In this document: positions 1 to 7,504 of the stretch, in pieces | How the letters are laid out: every line of letters begins with the position of its first letter | How positions within the stretch are numbered: position 1 is the stretch's first letter | Source of the DNA: an uncultured Proteiniphilum sp. | Lineage (GTDB): Bacteria > Bacteroidota > Bacteroidia > Bacteroidales > Dysgonomonadaceae | Direction of reading: 5' to 3' | NCBI RefSeq assembly: GCF_937873925.1 | Contig: NZ_CALNAT010000013.1 | Location: 1 to 10,877 of the forward strand | Length of the DNA stretch: 10,877 nucleotides | The notes under the pieces: generated by a model | Databases searched by the model: none | What the model saw: only the letters and a program-made list of their open reading frames with translations | Told to the model about the DNA's origin: nothing | Position numbers and translations under genes: made by a program

Positions 1-45
1 ACGCACTTATTTCATTGATTTTAAATACTTTAACTATATAAACTC

Positions 46-71
46 GCGAACAGTTTCAACTACTGATTCGC
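46..71 (-). terminator. Hairpin downstream of the rhomboid gene, possible terminator
   Basis: GCGAA-CAGT (46-54) pairs with ACTG-(A)-TTCGC (62-71) around a 7-base loop, giving nine base pairs with one bulged A. It lies about 50 bases beyond the rhomboid stop codon on the minus strand. The sequence after it on that strand is AT-rich but has no clean T tract, so termination is only a guess. The rest of bases 1-123 shows no gene. Confidence 0.3.
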
Positions 72-123
72 ATTAATAGAGATGCCATATTCAGGGATTT
101 GTTTTCGAAATTAACACAATAAT

Positions 124-795
124 CTACTGAGATTCTCCGTCTGCATCACCGGTGTCGTAATCCTCATCCCCCTCCCAGTTCGTGACCGGCTTTTGCGGCC
201 CCTCCTTACGAAATACGAAGGCGAGGAGCAGCCCGCTAATGGCACCGGCCAAATGGCCTTCCCACGAAATGGCAGTATCCACCCATTCGGTAATGGGAAG
301 GATACTCCAGATGGTACTCCCGTAGATAAAAGCTACCACGAGCGAGACGGCAACAAGCGGGATGTACTTCCGCACCAGCCCGCTGAAAAAGAGGAAGAAA
401 AGGAGTGCAAAAACCAGTCCGCTTGCTCCCACATGATAAGATCCGCGTCCGATGATCCAGGTCAAAAGTCCGCTTAACAGCCAGAGCCAGGCGAAGGCAC
501 CGAATGCGATCTTGCTGTAGAAATAGAACAAAAACCAGATCAATATCAGTAGCGGAAGCGTGTTCGACAACAAATGGGAAAAGGAAGTGTGGATCAAGGG
601 TGAAAAAATGATCCCGATCAGTCCGCTAATGGTTCCCGGCAATATTCCCAAGCGCGACAGATCCCATTTAAACAAGCCCGCATAGTCAACTATAAATACC
701 AACCAGATCAGGACGATAAACACAATAGCGGGCAGGACAGCGAGTCGCATCCGTTTCTTCTCTATAGTATGCCATGATAAGTTATCGACATTCAT
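124..795 (-). CDS. Rhomboid-family intramembrane serine protease
   Basis: Rhomboids cut transmembrane segments of other membrane proteins inside the lipid bilayer with a Ser-His dyad. The 223-residue protein has six or so hydrophobic segments (about 19-38, 54-67, 78-93, 98-116, 121-140, 144-165, 182-195). The family signature is complete: H69, H74 and N78 in the HxxxxHxxxN-like helix, the GASG motif at 123-126 with nucleophile S125, and the dyad histidine H181 in HLAGAISG. The C-terminal tail (about 206-223) is strongly acidic and probably cytoplasmic. The ATG at 793-795 is preceded by a good promoter rather than a Shine-Dalgarno site, as is usual in Bacteroidota. The gene is divergent from the glycogen operon and has no obvious functional link to it. 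The substrate cannot be told from the sequence. Family assignment is firm; activity is inferred from the intact dyad. Confidence 0.93.
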   Translation of the reverse strand: MNVDNLSWHTIEKKRMRLAVLPAIVFIVLIWLVFIVDYAGLFKWDLSRLGILPGTISGLIGIIFSPLIHTSFSHLLSNTLPLLILIWFLFYFYSKIAFGAFAWLWLLSGLLTWIIGRGSYHVGASGLVFALLFFLFFSGLVRKYIPLVAVSLVVAFIYGSTIWSILPITEWVDTAISWEGHLAGAISGLLLAFVFRKEGPQKPVTNWEGDEDYDTGDADGESQ

Positions 796-828
796 TTCCG
801 GGAATAACCTGTTTTTTATTCACTTTCA

Positions 829-862
829 CAAATGTACGAACAAATTTCTTTTTCCCGGCAAA
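829..862 (-). promoter_or_regulatory. Promoter for the rhomboid gene (Bacteroidota type)
   Basis: Read on the minus strand, TACATTTG (836-829) is an exact match to the Bacteroidota -7 consensus TAnnTTTG. A TTTG at 862-859 lies 22 bases upstream and fits the -33 element. Transcription would start around 822-825, leaving a leader of about 30 bases before the ATG. Confidence 0.6.
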
Positions 863-895
863 AGTGGGGAAAACCGAAAAATTATCCATTCTTAC

Positions 896-926
896 TTGTG
901 AGTTCAATTACGTTTTATTATCTTTC
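896..926 (+). promoter_or_regulatory. Promoter for the glycogen operon
   Basis: TATCTTTC (919-926) matches seven of the eight-position TAnnTTTG pattern, with only the last G changed. A TTG at 896-898 sits 20 bases upstream as the -33 element. The predicted start, near 932, gives a leader of about 35 bases before the debranching enzyme ATG. Confidence 0.5.
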
Positions 927-967
927 GCAGGAATTAAGCGGCACCCATTACCCTAAATTATACAACG

Positions 968-2920
968 ATGAGTTATTTGAAATTCGATAAAGACCTGATG
1001 ATTAACCTGGAGTATTCTTTGTACCGGAACGTATTGAGAACCAACCGAAGGGGAGCTTATCAGAACACATCCATATCCGGCTGCAACACAACCAAGTACC
1101 AGGGACTTCTTGTGATGCCCGTGCCTTACCTGGACGACGAAAATCATCTTATCCTCTCCTCTTTCGATGAAACGGTAATACAACACGGAGCGGAATTTAA
1201 TCTGGGGATTCACCGTTATGCCGGCGACAACTATAACCCGAAAGGGCACAAATATATCCGTGAATTCAACTGCGACAGTGTGCCCAAGACCATCTACCGT
1301 GTGGGAGGCGTGATCCTGTCGAAAGAGATCATGTTCTCATCAAAAGAGAACCGGCTGATGATCCGATATACGCTTCTGGACGCCCATTCGCCGACGATTA
1401 TCCGTTTCAAACCCTTCCTGGCTTTCCGGAAGATTTCCCAACTCACACGAGAAAACGATCAGGTGGACAAATCCTACCGCGAAGTGGAAAACGGCATCAG
1501 CACCTGCATGTATTTCGGTTATCCCGAATTGTTCATGCAGTTCAATAAAAAACCGGAATTTGTCTATCATCCCGACTGGTACCGCGACATTGAGTACCTG
1601 CAAGACCTGCAAAGCGGAGATACGTTCCAGGAAGACCTTTACGTACCCGGCTGTTTCGAAATGTCTATCGCCAAGGAAGAAGAGATTATCTTCTCTACCG
1701 GAGATATTATGGTAGATACCTCCAGCCTGGCAAAAGAATTCGATTACGAAATATATAAGCGGACTCCCCGTTCCAATTTCTATAACTGTCTCAAGAACTC
1801 AAGCCATCAGTTTTATTACATACCTCAAAAGGACGAACATTACCTTCTGGCGGGGTACCCCTGGTTTAAAGTGCGTGCACGTGACCAGTTTATCGCCCTT
1901 CCCGGATGCACGCTTTCAGTGGATAAACCGCAAGACTTTGAGAAGATGATGGATACGGCTATTCCCCATCTGAGAGACTTTATGGCGGACAAGCCATCGA
2001 AAAGTTATCTGAAGCAGATAGACGACCCCGATGTATTGCTGTGGGTGATATGGTCGCTTCAACAGTTCTGGAAAGAACGGAAGGATATCTTTATGAAAAA
2101 GTACAGCAATTTTCTGTATGAGATCATCGATTATATTGACGCGGGTAAACATCCCAATCTGATATTAGATAGAGAGAACGAACTTCTCTCGACCTACGGT
2201 CGCGATACAGCCGTGAGCTGGATGAATGCAACCATCGACGGCAAACCGGCAGTACCCCGGTCGGGCTATCTGGTGGAATTCAACGCCCTTTGGTATAACG
2301 CATTGAAATTTGCAGAAGAGGTATCACAAGAAATGGGTAAAGAAAAAACGGCAGCCGACTTTGAGGAACGCGCACGTTTAGCAGGCAATTCCTTTAAAGA
2401 GATCTTCCTGAATAAAGCCGGTTATCTCTACGATCATGTGGACGGGTATTATAAAGATCCGGATGTACGACCCAACATGCTCTTTGCCGTATCGCTCCCC
2501 TATTCGCCCCTTGAAAGAGGGCAAAAGAAATCGGTGATCGATTTTGTCACCAAAGAACTGCTTGCCACCTGCGGCATACGTTCGCTTACTCCGAAAAGCG
2601 ACAAATTCCGTCCCCACTACGCCGGGACGGAAAATGAAAAAAAATTCGCCTATTTCAACGGGATGGCCTTCCCCTGGTTGTTCGGCCACTATATTGAGGC
2701 CTACCTGAACCTGTTCCATATGAGCGGATTATCGCTGGCGGACCGGATCATGGTGGAAATGGAGGGGCAAATACAAAACGACTGCATCGGAAGCATATCG
2801 GAATTTTACGATTCGAACCCTCCATTCATAGCCCACGGGGGATATTCCTTTGCCATAAGTGTAGGGGAACTGCTGAGAGCGCAACGAATAATAAACAGAT
2901 ATAAAACCACCGAAAATTAA
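968..2920 (+). CDS. Glycogen debranching enzyme (amylo-alpha-1,6-glucosidase, GH133-like)
   Basis: This cytoplasmic enzyme family hydrolyses alpha-1,6 branch points of glycogen. The 650 residues fit the two-domain bacterial/archaeal form: a beta-rich GDE_N domain (about 20-240) and an (alpha/alpha)6-barrel GDE_C domain (about 290-645). Recognisable barrel motifs are AGYPWFKVRARDQFIALPG from A295, with D306, then LLWVIWSLQQF, a PRSGYLVEFNALWYNAL stretch, and GSISEFYDSNPP with E612, the expected catalytic base. The general-acid motif, TWMD in eukaryotic debranching enzymes, reads SWMN here, with N420 in place of Asp. From memory Bacteroides homologues also carry Asn, so this may be a clade feature rather than a loss. 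The gene is first in the operon with a glycosyltransferase and a GH57 protein, consistent with glycogen turnover. The ATG at 968 lies about 35 bases after a good promoter. Confidence 0.92.
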   Translation: MSYLKFDKDLMINLEYSLYRNVLRTNRRGAYQNTSISGCNTTKYQGLLVMPVPYLDDENHLILSSFDETVIQHGAEFNLGIHRYAGDNYNPKGHKYIREFNCDSVPKTIYRVGGVILSKEIMFSSKENRLMIRYTLLDAHSPTIIRFKPFLAFRKISQLTRENDQVDKSYREVENGISTCMYFGYPELFMQFNKKPEFVYHPDWYRDIEYLQDLQSGDTFQEDLYVPGCFEMSIAKEEEIIFSTGDIMVDTSSLAKEFDYEIYKRTPRSNFYNCLKNSSHQFYYIPQKDEHYLLAGYPWFKVRARDQFIALPGCTLSVDKPQDFEKMMDTAIPHLRDFMADKPSKSYLKQIDDPDVLLWVIWSLQQFWKERKDIFMKKYSNFLYEIIDYIDAGKHPNLILDRENELLSTYGRDTAVSWMNATIDGKPAVPRSGYLVEFNALWYNALKFAEEVSQEMGKEKTAADFEERARLAGNSFKEIFLNKAGYLYDHVDGYYKDPDVRPNMLFAVSLPYSPLERGQKKSVIDFVTKELLATCGIRSLTPKSDKFRPHYAGTENEKKFAYFNGMAFPWLFGHYIEAYLNLFHMSGLSLADRIMVEMEGQIQNDCIGSISEFYDSNPPFIAHGGYSFAISVGELLRAQRIINRYKTTEN

Positions 2921-2970
2921 AAACAAGGAATAAGAAGAGGAAAAGTTAAAAAAATCAGAAGACTGACGCA

Positions 2971-2992
2971 GAGAACCGGAATATCCGGTCTC
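2971..2992 (+). other. Short palindromic hairpin after the debranching enzyme gene
   Basis: ACCGGA (2975-2980) and TCCGGT (2984-2989) form a six-pair stem with a three-base ATA loop, extended by GAG/CTC (2971-2973 with 2990-2992) past a bulged A. No T tract follows, so it is more likely an intra-operon RNA structure (stability, processing or attenuation) than a terminator. Confidence 0.45.
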
Positions 2993-3039
2993 CGGATCTC
3001 GGGAATTCAGCAATCGATAAATCATACAAAAACAAACAT

Positions 3040-3135
3040 ATGAAACGAACATCTAAATCATTAGATCCAAAACATGATTTAAATGTCTTTGTTCTTTACT
3101 CTTTACTCTTTGTTCTAAATAGAATAATCGTATGA
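3040..3135 (+). CDS. Possible 31-residue leader peptide, coupled to the glycosyltransferase
   Basis: An ATG at 3040, in the A-rich context typical of Bacteroidota starts, opens a 31-codon frame. Its TGA (3133-3135) overlaps the glycosyltransferase ATG (3132-3134) in an ATGA stop-start junction. The peptide has a basic N-terminus (MKRTSKS) and a hydrophobic C-terminal half (about 16-31, VFVLYSLLFVLNRIIV), which is partly encoded by the heptamer repeat at 3088-3115. This could be a small membrane peptide, a translational-coupling leader or chance. I recognise no homologue. Confidence 0.25.
   Translation: MKRTSKSLDPKHDLNVFVLYSLLFVLNRIIV
3049..3086 (+). repeat. Imperfect inverted repeat before the glycosyltransferase gene
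   Basis: AAATCAT (3055-3061) is complementary to ATGATTT (3074-3080) around a 12-base loop. Beyond a two-by-two internal loop, ACAT (3049-3052) pairs with ATGT (3083-3086). The structure is AT-rich and weak, and lies within the possible small ORF. Confidence 0.4.
3088..3115 (+). repeat. Four tandem heptamers TTTGTTC / TTTACTC
   Basis: Four 7-base units follow one another exactly: TTTGTTC (3088-3094), TTTACTC (3095-3101), TTTACTC (3102-3108), TTTGTTC (3109-3115). The two variants are arranged A-B-B-A. The repeat ends 16 bases before the glycosyltransferase start codon, so copy-number change could alter spacing or the frame of the small ORF. Confidence 0.8.
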
Positions 3136-4388
3136 AAGCATTAATGTTTGGCTGGGAATTTCCGCCGCATATTCTCGGGGGACTCGGAACGGCAAGCTAC
3201 GGACTGACGAAGGGGATGGCAAAACAGGAGGATCTGGAAACCATTTTTGTGATTCCCAGGCCGTGGGGCGACGAAGACCAGAGCTTTATGAAGATCATAG
3301 GAGCCAACAACACGCCTATTGTCTGGCGGGATGTACCATGGGAAATGGCAAAATCGAGGCTGGAAAAATTCATGGATCCCCAGGAATATTACCGGATGCG
3401 GGATAATATATATGCTAATTTCACCTACATGCATACCAATGATCTGGGATGCATCGAATTCTCGGGCAGGTATCCGAATAATATTCTGGAAGAGACCAAT
3501 AACTACTCCATTGTGGCAGGGGTGATCGCGCGTACCTATGATTTCGACGTCATCCATTCGCACGACTGGTTGACCTATCCCGCGGGACTCCATGCAAAAA
3601 GCGTTACCGGCAAGCCGATGGTGATCCATGTGCATGCCACCGAATTCGACCGCAGCAGAGGCAAACCCAACCCCATTGTGTATGGAATTGAGAAAGACGG
3701 GATGGACAACTGCGATCATATTATCTGTGTGAGCGACCTGACACGGCGTACGGTGATTGAGAACTACCATCAGCCTCACTGGAAGGTGACCACTGTGCAC
3801 AATGCCGTGGAACCGCTTAGTCCCGAGATCGAGGCAATTGAACGGCTCTCCGGCGTTTCTGAAAAAGTAGTCACATTCCTGGGCCGCATCACCATGCAAA
3901 AGGGACCCGAATTTTTCGTGGATGCCGCAACACAGGTGATCCGCAAAACCGATCATATCCGCTTTGTGATGGCGGGCAGTGGCGACATGATGGATCAGAT
4001 GATCCGTCTGGTTGCCGAACGGGGCATCGCGCATAAATTTCATTTTACGGGATTTCTTCGCGGCAAACAGGTATATGAAATGCTGAAATCGAGTGATGTA
4101 TATGTAATGCCTTCCGTATCGGAGCCTTTTGGAATATCGCCGCTCGAGGCAATGCAATGCGGTGTACCGAGCATTATCTCTTACCAATCGGGCTGTTCGG
4201 AAATTCTTCATAACGTTATCAAGACCGATTACTGGGATGTGGATGCGATGGCCGACGCCATTTATTCCATATGCACTTACCCCGCCATGGCGGAACATCT
4301 GAAAGTAGAAGGGAAAATAGAAGTAGACAATATAAAATGGGAAGATGCCGGGTTAAAAGTCCGCAGGATCTATGATAACCTTATGTAA
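3132..4388 (+). CDS. Glycosyltransferase, GT4-type, glycogen/alpha-glucan synthase-like
   Basis: A GT-B fold glycosyltransferase of 418 residues that probably extends alpha-1,4-glucan from a nucleotide-sugar donor in the cytoplasm. The N-terminal Rossmann domain opens with GWEFPPHILGGLGTASYGL (7-25), a glycine-rich loop of the glycogen synthase type, and contains HSHDW (142-146). The C-terminal domain carries R252 and K257 (LGRITMQKG), which contact the donor diphosphate in this fold, and the EX7E motif EPFGISPLE with E331 and E339. Its place between a debranching enzyme and a GH57 protein supports a role in glycogen synthesis over cell-wall or capsule assembly. The donor (ADP- or UDP-glucose) and product cannot be read from sequence. 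The start follows a 211-base gap rich in repeats and overlaps the stop of a possible small ORF. It ends 23 bases before the GH57 gene. Confidence 0.9.
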   Translation: MKALMFGWEFPPHILGGLGTASYGLTKGMAKQEDLETIFVIPRPWGDEDQSFMKIIGANNTPIVWRDVPWEMAKSRLEKFMDPQEYYRMRDNIYANFTYMHTNDLGCIEFSGRYPNNILEETNNYSIVAGVIARTYDFDVIHSHDWLTYPAGLHAKSVTGKPMVIHVHATEFDRSRGKPNPIVYGIEKDGMDNCDHIICVSDLTRRTVIENYHQPHWKVTTVHNAVEPLSPEIEAIERLSGVSEKVVTFLGRITMQKGPEFFVDAATQVIRKTDHIRFVMAGSGDMMDQMIRLVAERGIAHKFHFTGFLRGKQVYEMLKSSDVYVMPSVSEPFGISPLEAMQCGVPSIISYQSGCSEILHNVIKTDYWDVDAMADAIYSICTYPAMAEHLKVEGKIEVDNIKWEDAGLKVRRIYDNLM

Positions 4389-4411
4389 AACAAAACCTAA
4401 CAAATAAAAAT

Positions 4412-5746
4412 ATGAAGACAATTTGTATTTATTTCCAACTCCATCAACCATTCCGGTTAAAAAGATACCGCTTTTTCAATATCGGCAGGGACCACTATTA
4501 TTTCGATGACTACGCCAACGAAGATATACTGCAGCAGATCGCTTCCCGGTCGTTCATCCCTGCCAACCGTATGTTGCTCGACCTGGTAAACCAATATAAG
4601 GGAAAATTCAAAGTAGCATTTTCCGTTTCAGGAGTAGCCCTGGAGCAGTTGGAAATTTATGCGCCGGAAGTAATAGACGGGTTTCGCGAACTCACCAAAA
4701 CCGGCAACGTAGAATTTCTTACGGAAACTTATGCCCATTCATTAGCCAGCCTTTTCGATCCGGAAGAGTTCCGCAACCAGGTGAAACATCACTCCGAAAG
4801 GATAGAGATGCTTTTCGAACAAAAGCCGACTGTTATCCGTAACACGGAACTTATCTACTCCGATGAGATTGCCGAAATGGTATATGAGATGGGGTATTCC
4901 AAAATGATCACCGAAGGCGCCAAACATATATTGGGCTGGAAAAGCCCGAACTACGTCTATCAGTCGGCGGCACAACCTCAACTGAAGCTGTTGCTCAAAA
5001 ACAGCCGTTTCAGTGACGATATAGCCTATCGTTTTTCCAATTACAGTTGGAATGAGTATCCGTTGACGGCAGAAAAGTTTATCTCCTGGATAGCCGGTGC
5101 CGCCCCCGAAGAAGAGGTAGTCAATCTCTTTCTGAACTATGAGACGCTGGGCAATCTGCAGCCGTCACACACCGGCATTTTTGAATTCTTTAAAGCATTG
5201 CCCCGCTTTGCTTTCGAAAAAGGGATCGGATTTGCTACACCCAGTGAGGCACTGGACTCTCACGAGCCCATCGGAACCATTACCGTTCCTAATCCTATCT
5301 CATGGACGGATGAGGAGCGCGACCTGAGTGCATGGCTGGGGAACAAACTGCAGCAGAGTGCATTGAAAACTTTGTATGAAGTAGGTGAACGGGTTCGTTT
5401 ATGTACCGACCGCCGGCTTAAACAAGACTGGCTCTATCTGCAGACCAGCGATCATTTCCATTACATGTCCACCAAACACTTTGGCAGCGGACAGAGCCCG
5501 TTCAGTCCGTACTTGTCGCCTTATGACGCTTTCAACAACTACATGAACGTCCTGAGTGACTTTGTGGGCCGCGTAAAAGCGCAATATCCCGACACGGTGG
5601 ATAACGAAGAATTAAACGCACTTCTTACCACCATCCATAATCAGGAAATGGAAATCAAACGCCTTCAATTAGAACTGAAAAAAGTGATCGGAAGCAATGA
5701 GGAGATGTTAGTAGAGAAGAACAAAAAAATGCAAAAAAACAGATAA
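4412..5746 (+). CDS. GH57 alpha-amylase-like protein with altered proton-donor position
   Basis: GH57 enzymes cleave, transfer or branch alpha-glucans with a Glu nucleophile and an Asp proton donor. This 444-residue member has conserved region 1 (LHQP, H11-P13), region 2 (EFLTETYAHSL, H109), region 3 (RNTELIYSDEI, with E146 at the nucleophile position) and region 4. Region 4 reads FLNYETLG where active enzymes usually have a form like FMDYETFG, so N242 replaces the presumed Asp. Alpha-amylase-like GH57 proteins of Bacteroidota with one or both catalytic residues changed are a known group, and this fits it. The C-terminus (about 395-440) is a charged coiled coil, suggesting oligomerisation or partner binding. 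The gene lies 23 bases after the glycosyltransferase gene and ends the operon. It may be a glycogen-binding or regulatory protein rather than a hydrolase. Confidence 0.88.
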   Translation: MKTICIYFQLHQPFRLKRYRFFNIGRDHYYFDDYANEDILQQIASRSFIPANRMLLDLVNQYKGKFKVAFSVSGVALEQLEIYAPEVIDGFRELTKTGNVEFLTETYAHSLASLFDPEEFRNQVKHHSERIEMLFEQKPTVIRNTELIYSDEIAEMVYEMGYSKMITEGAKHILGWKSPNYVYQSAAQPQLKLLLKNSRFSDDIAYRFSNYSWNEYPLTAEKFISWIAGAAPEEEVVNLFLNYETLGNLQPSHTGIFEFFKALPRFAFEKGIGFATPSEALDSHEPIGTITVPNPISWTDEERDLSAWLGNKLQQSALKTLYEVGERVRLCTDRRLKQDWLYLQTSDHFHYMSTKHFGSGQSPFSPYLSPYDAFNNYMNVLSDFVGRVKAQYPDTVDNEELNALLTTIHNQEMEIKRLQLELKKVIGSNEEMLVEKNKKMQKNR

Positions 5747-5771
5747 ATACCTATTGAGGAATGTAATACTA

Positions 5772-5811
5772 AAAAGGGTGAAATCACAATTTGCAGTGAC
5801 CCCACCCTTTT
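5772..5811. terminator. Bidirectional terminator between the glycogen operon and rny
   Basis: AAAAGGGTG (5772-5780) pairs with CACCCTTTT (5803-5811), a nine-pair outer stem. Inside, TCAC (5784-5787) pairs with GTGA (5796-5799). The stem gives a T tract on both strands (CCCTTTTC on plus, CCCTTTTTAG on minus). It sits in the 99-base gap between two convergent genes, so it probably ends both transcripts. Confidence 0.82.
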
Positions 5812-5845
5812 CATTTATAGTCTATTGGGAATAGTTGCCCGAGAC

Positions 5846-7375
5846 TTATTTAGCGTAACTCACTGCCCGGGTCTCACGGATCACCGTAATTTTCACCTGA
5901 CCGGGATAAGTCATTTCAGTTTGTATTTTACGTGCGATTTCCGACGACAATTTCTCGGTATCCTGATCATCGATCTTGTCGGCGCCAACAATCACCCTCA
6001 ACTCGCGTCCCGCCTGTATGGCGTATGTTTTCACCACACCCGGGTAAGAGAGCGCCAGTTGCTCCAGATCGTTCAACCGCTTGATATAAGCTTCCACGAT
6101 CTCGCGACGAGCTCCGGGACGAGCTCCCGAAATAGCGTCGCACACCTGCACAATAGGCGCCAGCAGGGAAGTCATTTCCACCTCGTCATGGTGCGCACCG
6201 ATAGCATTGCAGATATCGGGTTTCTCCTTGAATTTCTCTGCCAGCTTCATCCCCAGTACTGCGTGCGGCAACTCGGGTTCGTCGTCGGGTACTTTCCCTA
6301 TATCGTGCAGCAAGCCGGCACGTTTTGCTTTCTTGGGATTCAATCCGAGCTCCGAAGCCATAATCGCACAAAGATTGGCTACTTCACGGGAGTGTTGCAG
6401 CAGGTTCTGTCCGTAGGAAGAACGATATTTCATCTTTCCCACCATACGAACCAATTCGGGATGTAAACCGTGAACACCCAGGTCGATCACCGTACGCTTA
6501 CCGGTCTCTACGATCTCATCTTCAATCTGCTTCTTCACTTTCGATACCACCTCTTCAATACGGGCCGGGTGAATTCGTCCGTCGGCTACCAGTTGATGAA
6601 GCGACAGGCGCGCAATCTCACGGCGGACAGGATCAAAACCGGACAGGACAATGGCTTCAGGTGTATCATCCACCACGATCTCAACCCCGGTAGCCGCTTC
6701 CAGTGCACGGATATTGCGTCCTTCACGTCCGATAATACGACCTTTCACCTCATCGGAATCGATATGAAATACCGTGATGGCATTTTCAATAGATGTCTCG
6801 GTCGCTACTCGCTGTATGCTCTGGATAACGATACGTTTCGCCTCTTTATTGGCCGTCATTTTAGCCTCTTCCATGATCTCACTGATGTAGGACTGGGCAC
6901 CGCTCTTGGCTTCCTCTTTCAGGGACTCCACCAACCGCTCTTTGGCTTCTTCCGCAGAGAGCCCCGAAATGGTTTCCAGTTTTTCCACCGATTGCCTGTG
7001 CAGACGTTCCTGTTCGGCTACCTTTTTATCGAGAAACTCCTGCTGGCTTGTCAGGGTCAGTTTTGTCTCATCGATCTCGCTCATCCGCTTATTCAATTCC
7101 TCCTGTTTCTGATTGAGCGTCATCTCCCGTTGTTTCAGCCTGTTTTCGGTAATCTGGATCTTCGATGTACGCGCATTCGCCTGCTTTTCCGCTTCCGTCT
7201 TCAATAGAAGCATTTCTTCCTTTGCTTCCAGTAATAATTTTTTCTTTATTACTTCGGCATCTTTCTCCGCATCGCTCAAAATATTCTGAGCACGGGAATT
7301 GGCCGTCTTACCGGTTACGTACCAGGCACCCACGGCCCCGATCAGTAATCCGATAATACCTATCACTATTTCCAT
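5846..7375 (-). CDS. rny: Ribonuclease Y
   Basis: RNase Y is a membrane-anchored endoribonuclease that starts mRNA decay and processing. I place the start at the ATG at 7373-7375, giving 509 residues; a longer frame begins at a TTG at 7477, but the family starts with the membrane anchor, here MEIVIGIIGLLIGAVGAWYV (1-20). Next come a long charged coiled coil (about 30-195), a KH RNA-binding domain with the GRIIGREGRN loop (212-221), and an HD phosphohydrolase domain with the metal-binding pair H357-D358 (LLHDIGK) and a further GAHHDE motif at 393-398. Length and domain order are standard. The leader between zapA and rny carries hairpins that could affect expression. The gene probably shares a transcript with zapA and the coiled-coil gene upstream. 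The 3' end faces the glycogen operon across a shared terminator. Confidence 0.96.
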   Translation of the reverse strand: MEIVIGIIGLLIGAVGAWYVTGKTANSRAQNILSDAEKDAEVIKKKLLLEAKEEMLLLKTEAEKQANARTSKIQITENRLKQREMTLNQKQEELNKRMSEIDETKLTLTSQQEFLDKKVAEQERLHRQSVEKLETISGLSAEEAKERLVESLKEEAKSGAQSYISEIMEEAKMTANKEAKRIVIQSIQRVATETSIENAITVFHIDSDEVKGRIIGREGRNIRALEAATGVEIVVDDTPEAIVLSGFDPVRREIARLSLHQLVADGRIHPARIEEVVSKVKKQIEDEIVETGKRTVIDLGVHGLHPELVRMVGKMKYRSSYGQNLLQHSREVANLCAIMASELGLNPKKAKRAGLLHDIGKVPDDEPELPHAVLGMKLAEKFKEKPDICNAIGAHHDEVEMTSLLAPIVQVCDAISGARPGARREIVEAYIKRLNDLEQLALSYPGVVKTYAIQAGRELRVIVGADKIDDQDTEKLSSEIARKIQTEMTYPGQVKITVIRETRAVSYAK

Positions 7376-7402
7376 ATTACATATTATTAAATTGATTGTT
7401 AC

Positions 7403-7439
7403 ACTCCTGCCGGAAGAATCTACCATTCCGGAAAGGAGT
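7403..7439 (-). other. Stable hairpin in the rny 5' leader
   Basis: ACTCCT-g-CCGGAA (7403-7415) is complementary to TTCCGG-aa-AGGAGT (7426-7439), giving twelve pairs with a one-by-two internal loop and a 10-base apical loop. On the minus strand it ends 27 bases before the rny ATG. No T tract follows, so a regulatory or processing role is more likely than termination. Confidence 0.6.
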
Positions 7440-7504
7440 TTAGTTCTACTTCTTATTAAATAAAAAATCGCACTCAATTACACACATCACCGCCGATGCA
7501 TATA

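Noticed and set aside
953..1612. Minus-strand frames of 98 and 90 codons inside the debranching enzyme gene
   Set aside because: They are shadows of a well-supported coding frame with no motif of their own.
3141..4298. 385-codon open frame on the minus strand
   Set aside because: It lies wholly inside the glycosyltransferase gene, is rich in His, Arg and Ile from reversed codons, and has no recognisable domain, whereas the plus-strand frame has full GT-B motifs.
5825..7207. Plus-strand open frames of 213 and 245 codons
   Set aside because: Both are antisense to rny, whose KH and HD motifs are intact. Their translations are Phe, Leu and His rich with no family features.
7376..7477. N-terminal extension of RNase Y from a TTG start
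   Set aside because: The extra 34 residues precede the membrane anchor that normally begins the protein, and the rny leader hairpin would lie within the coding region. The ATG at 7375 gives the usual length.
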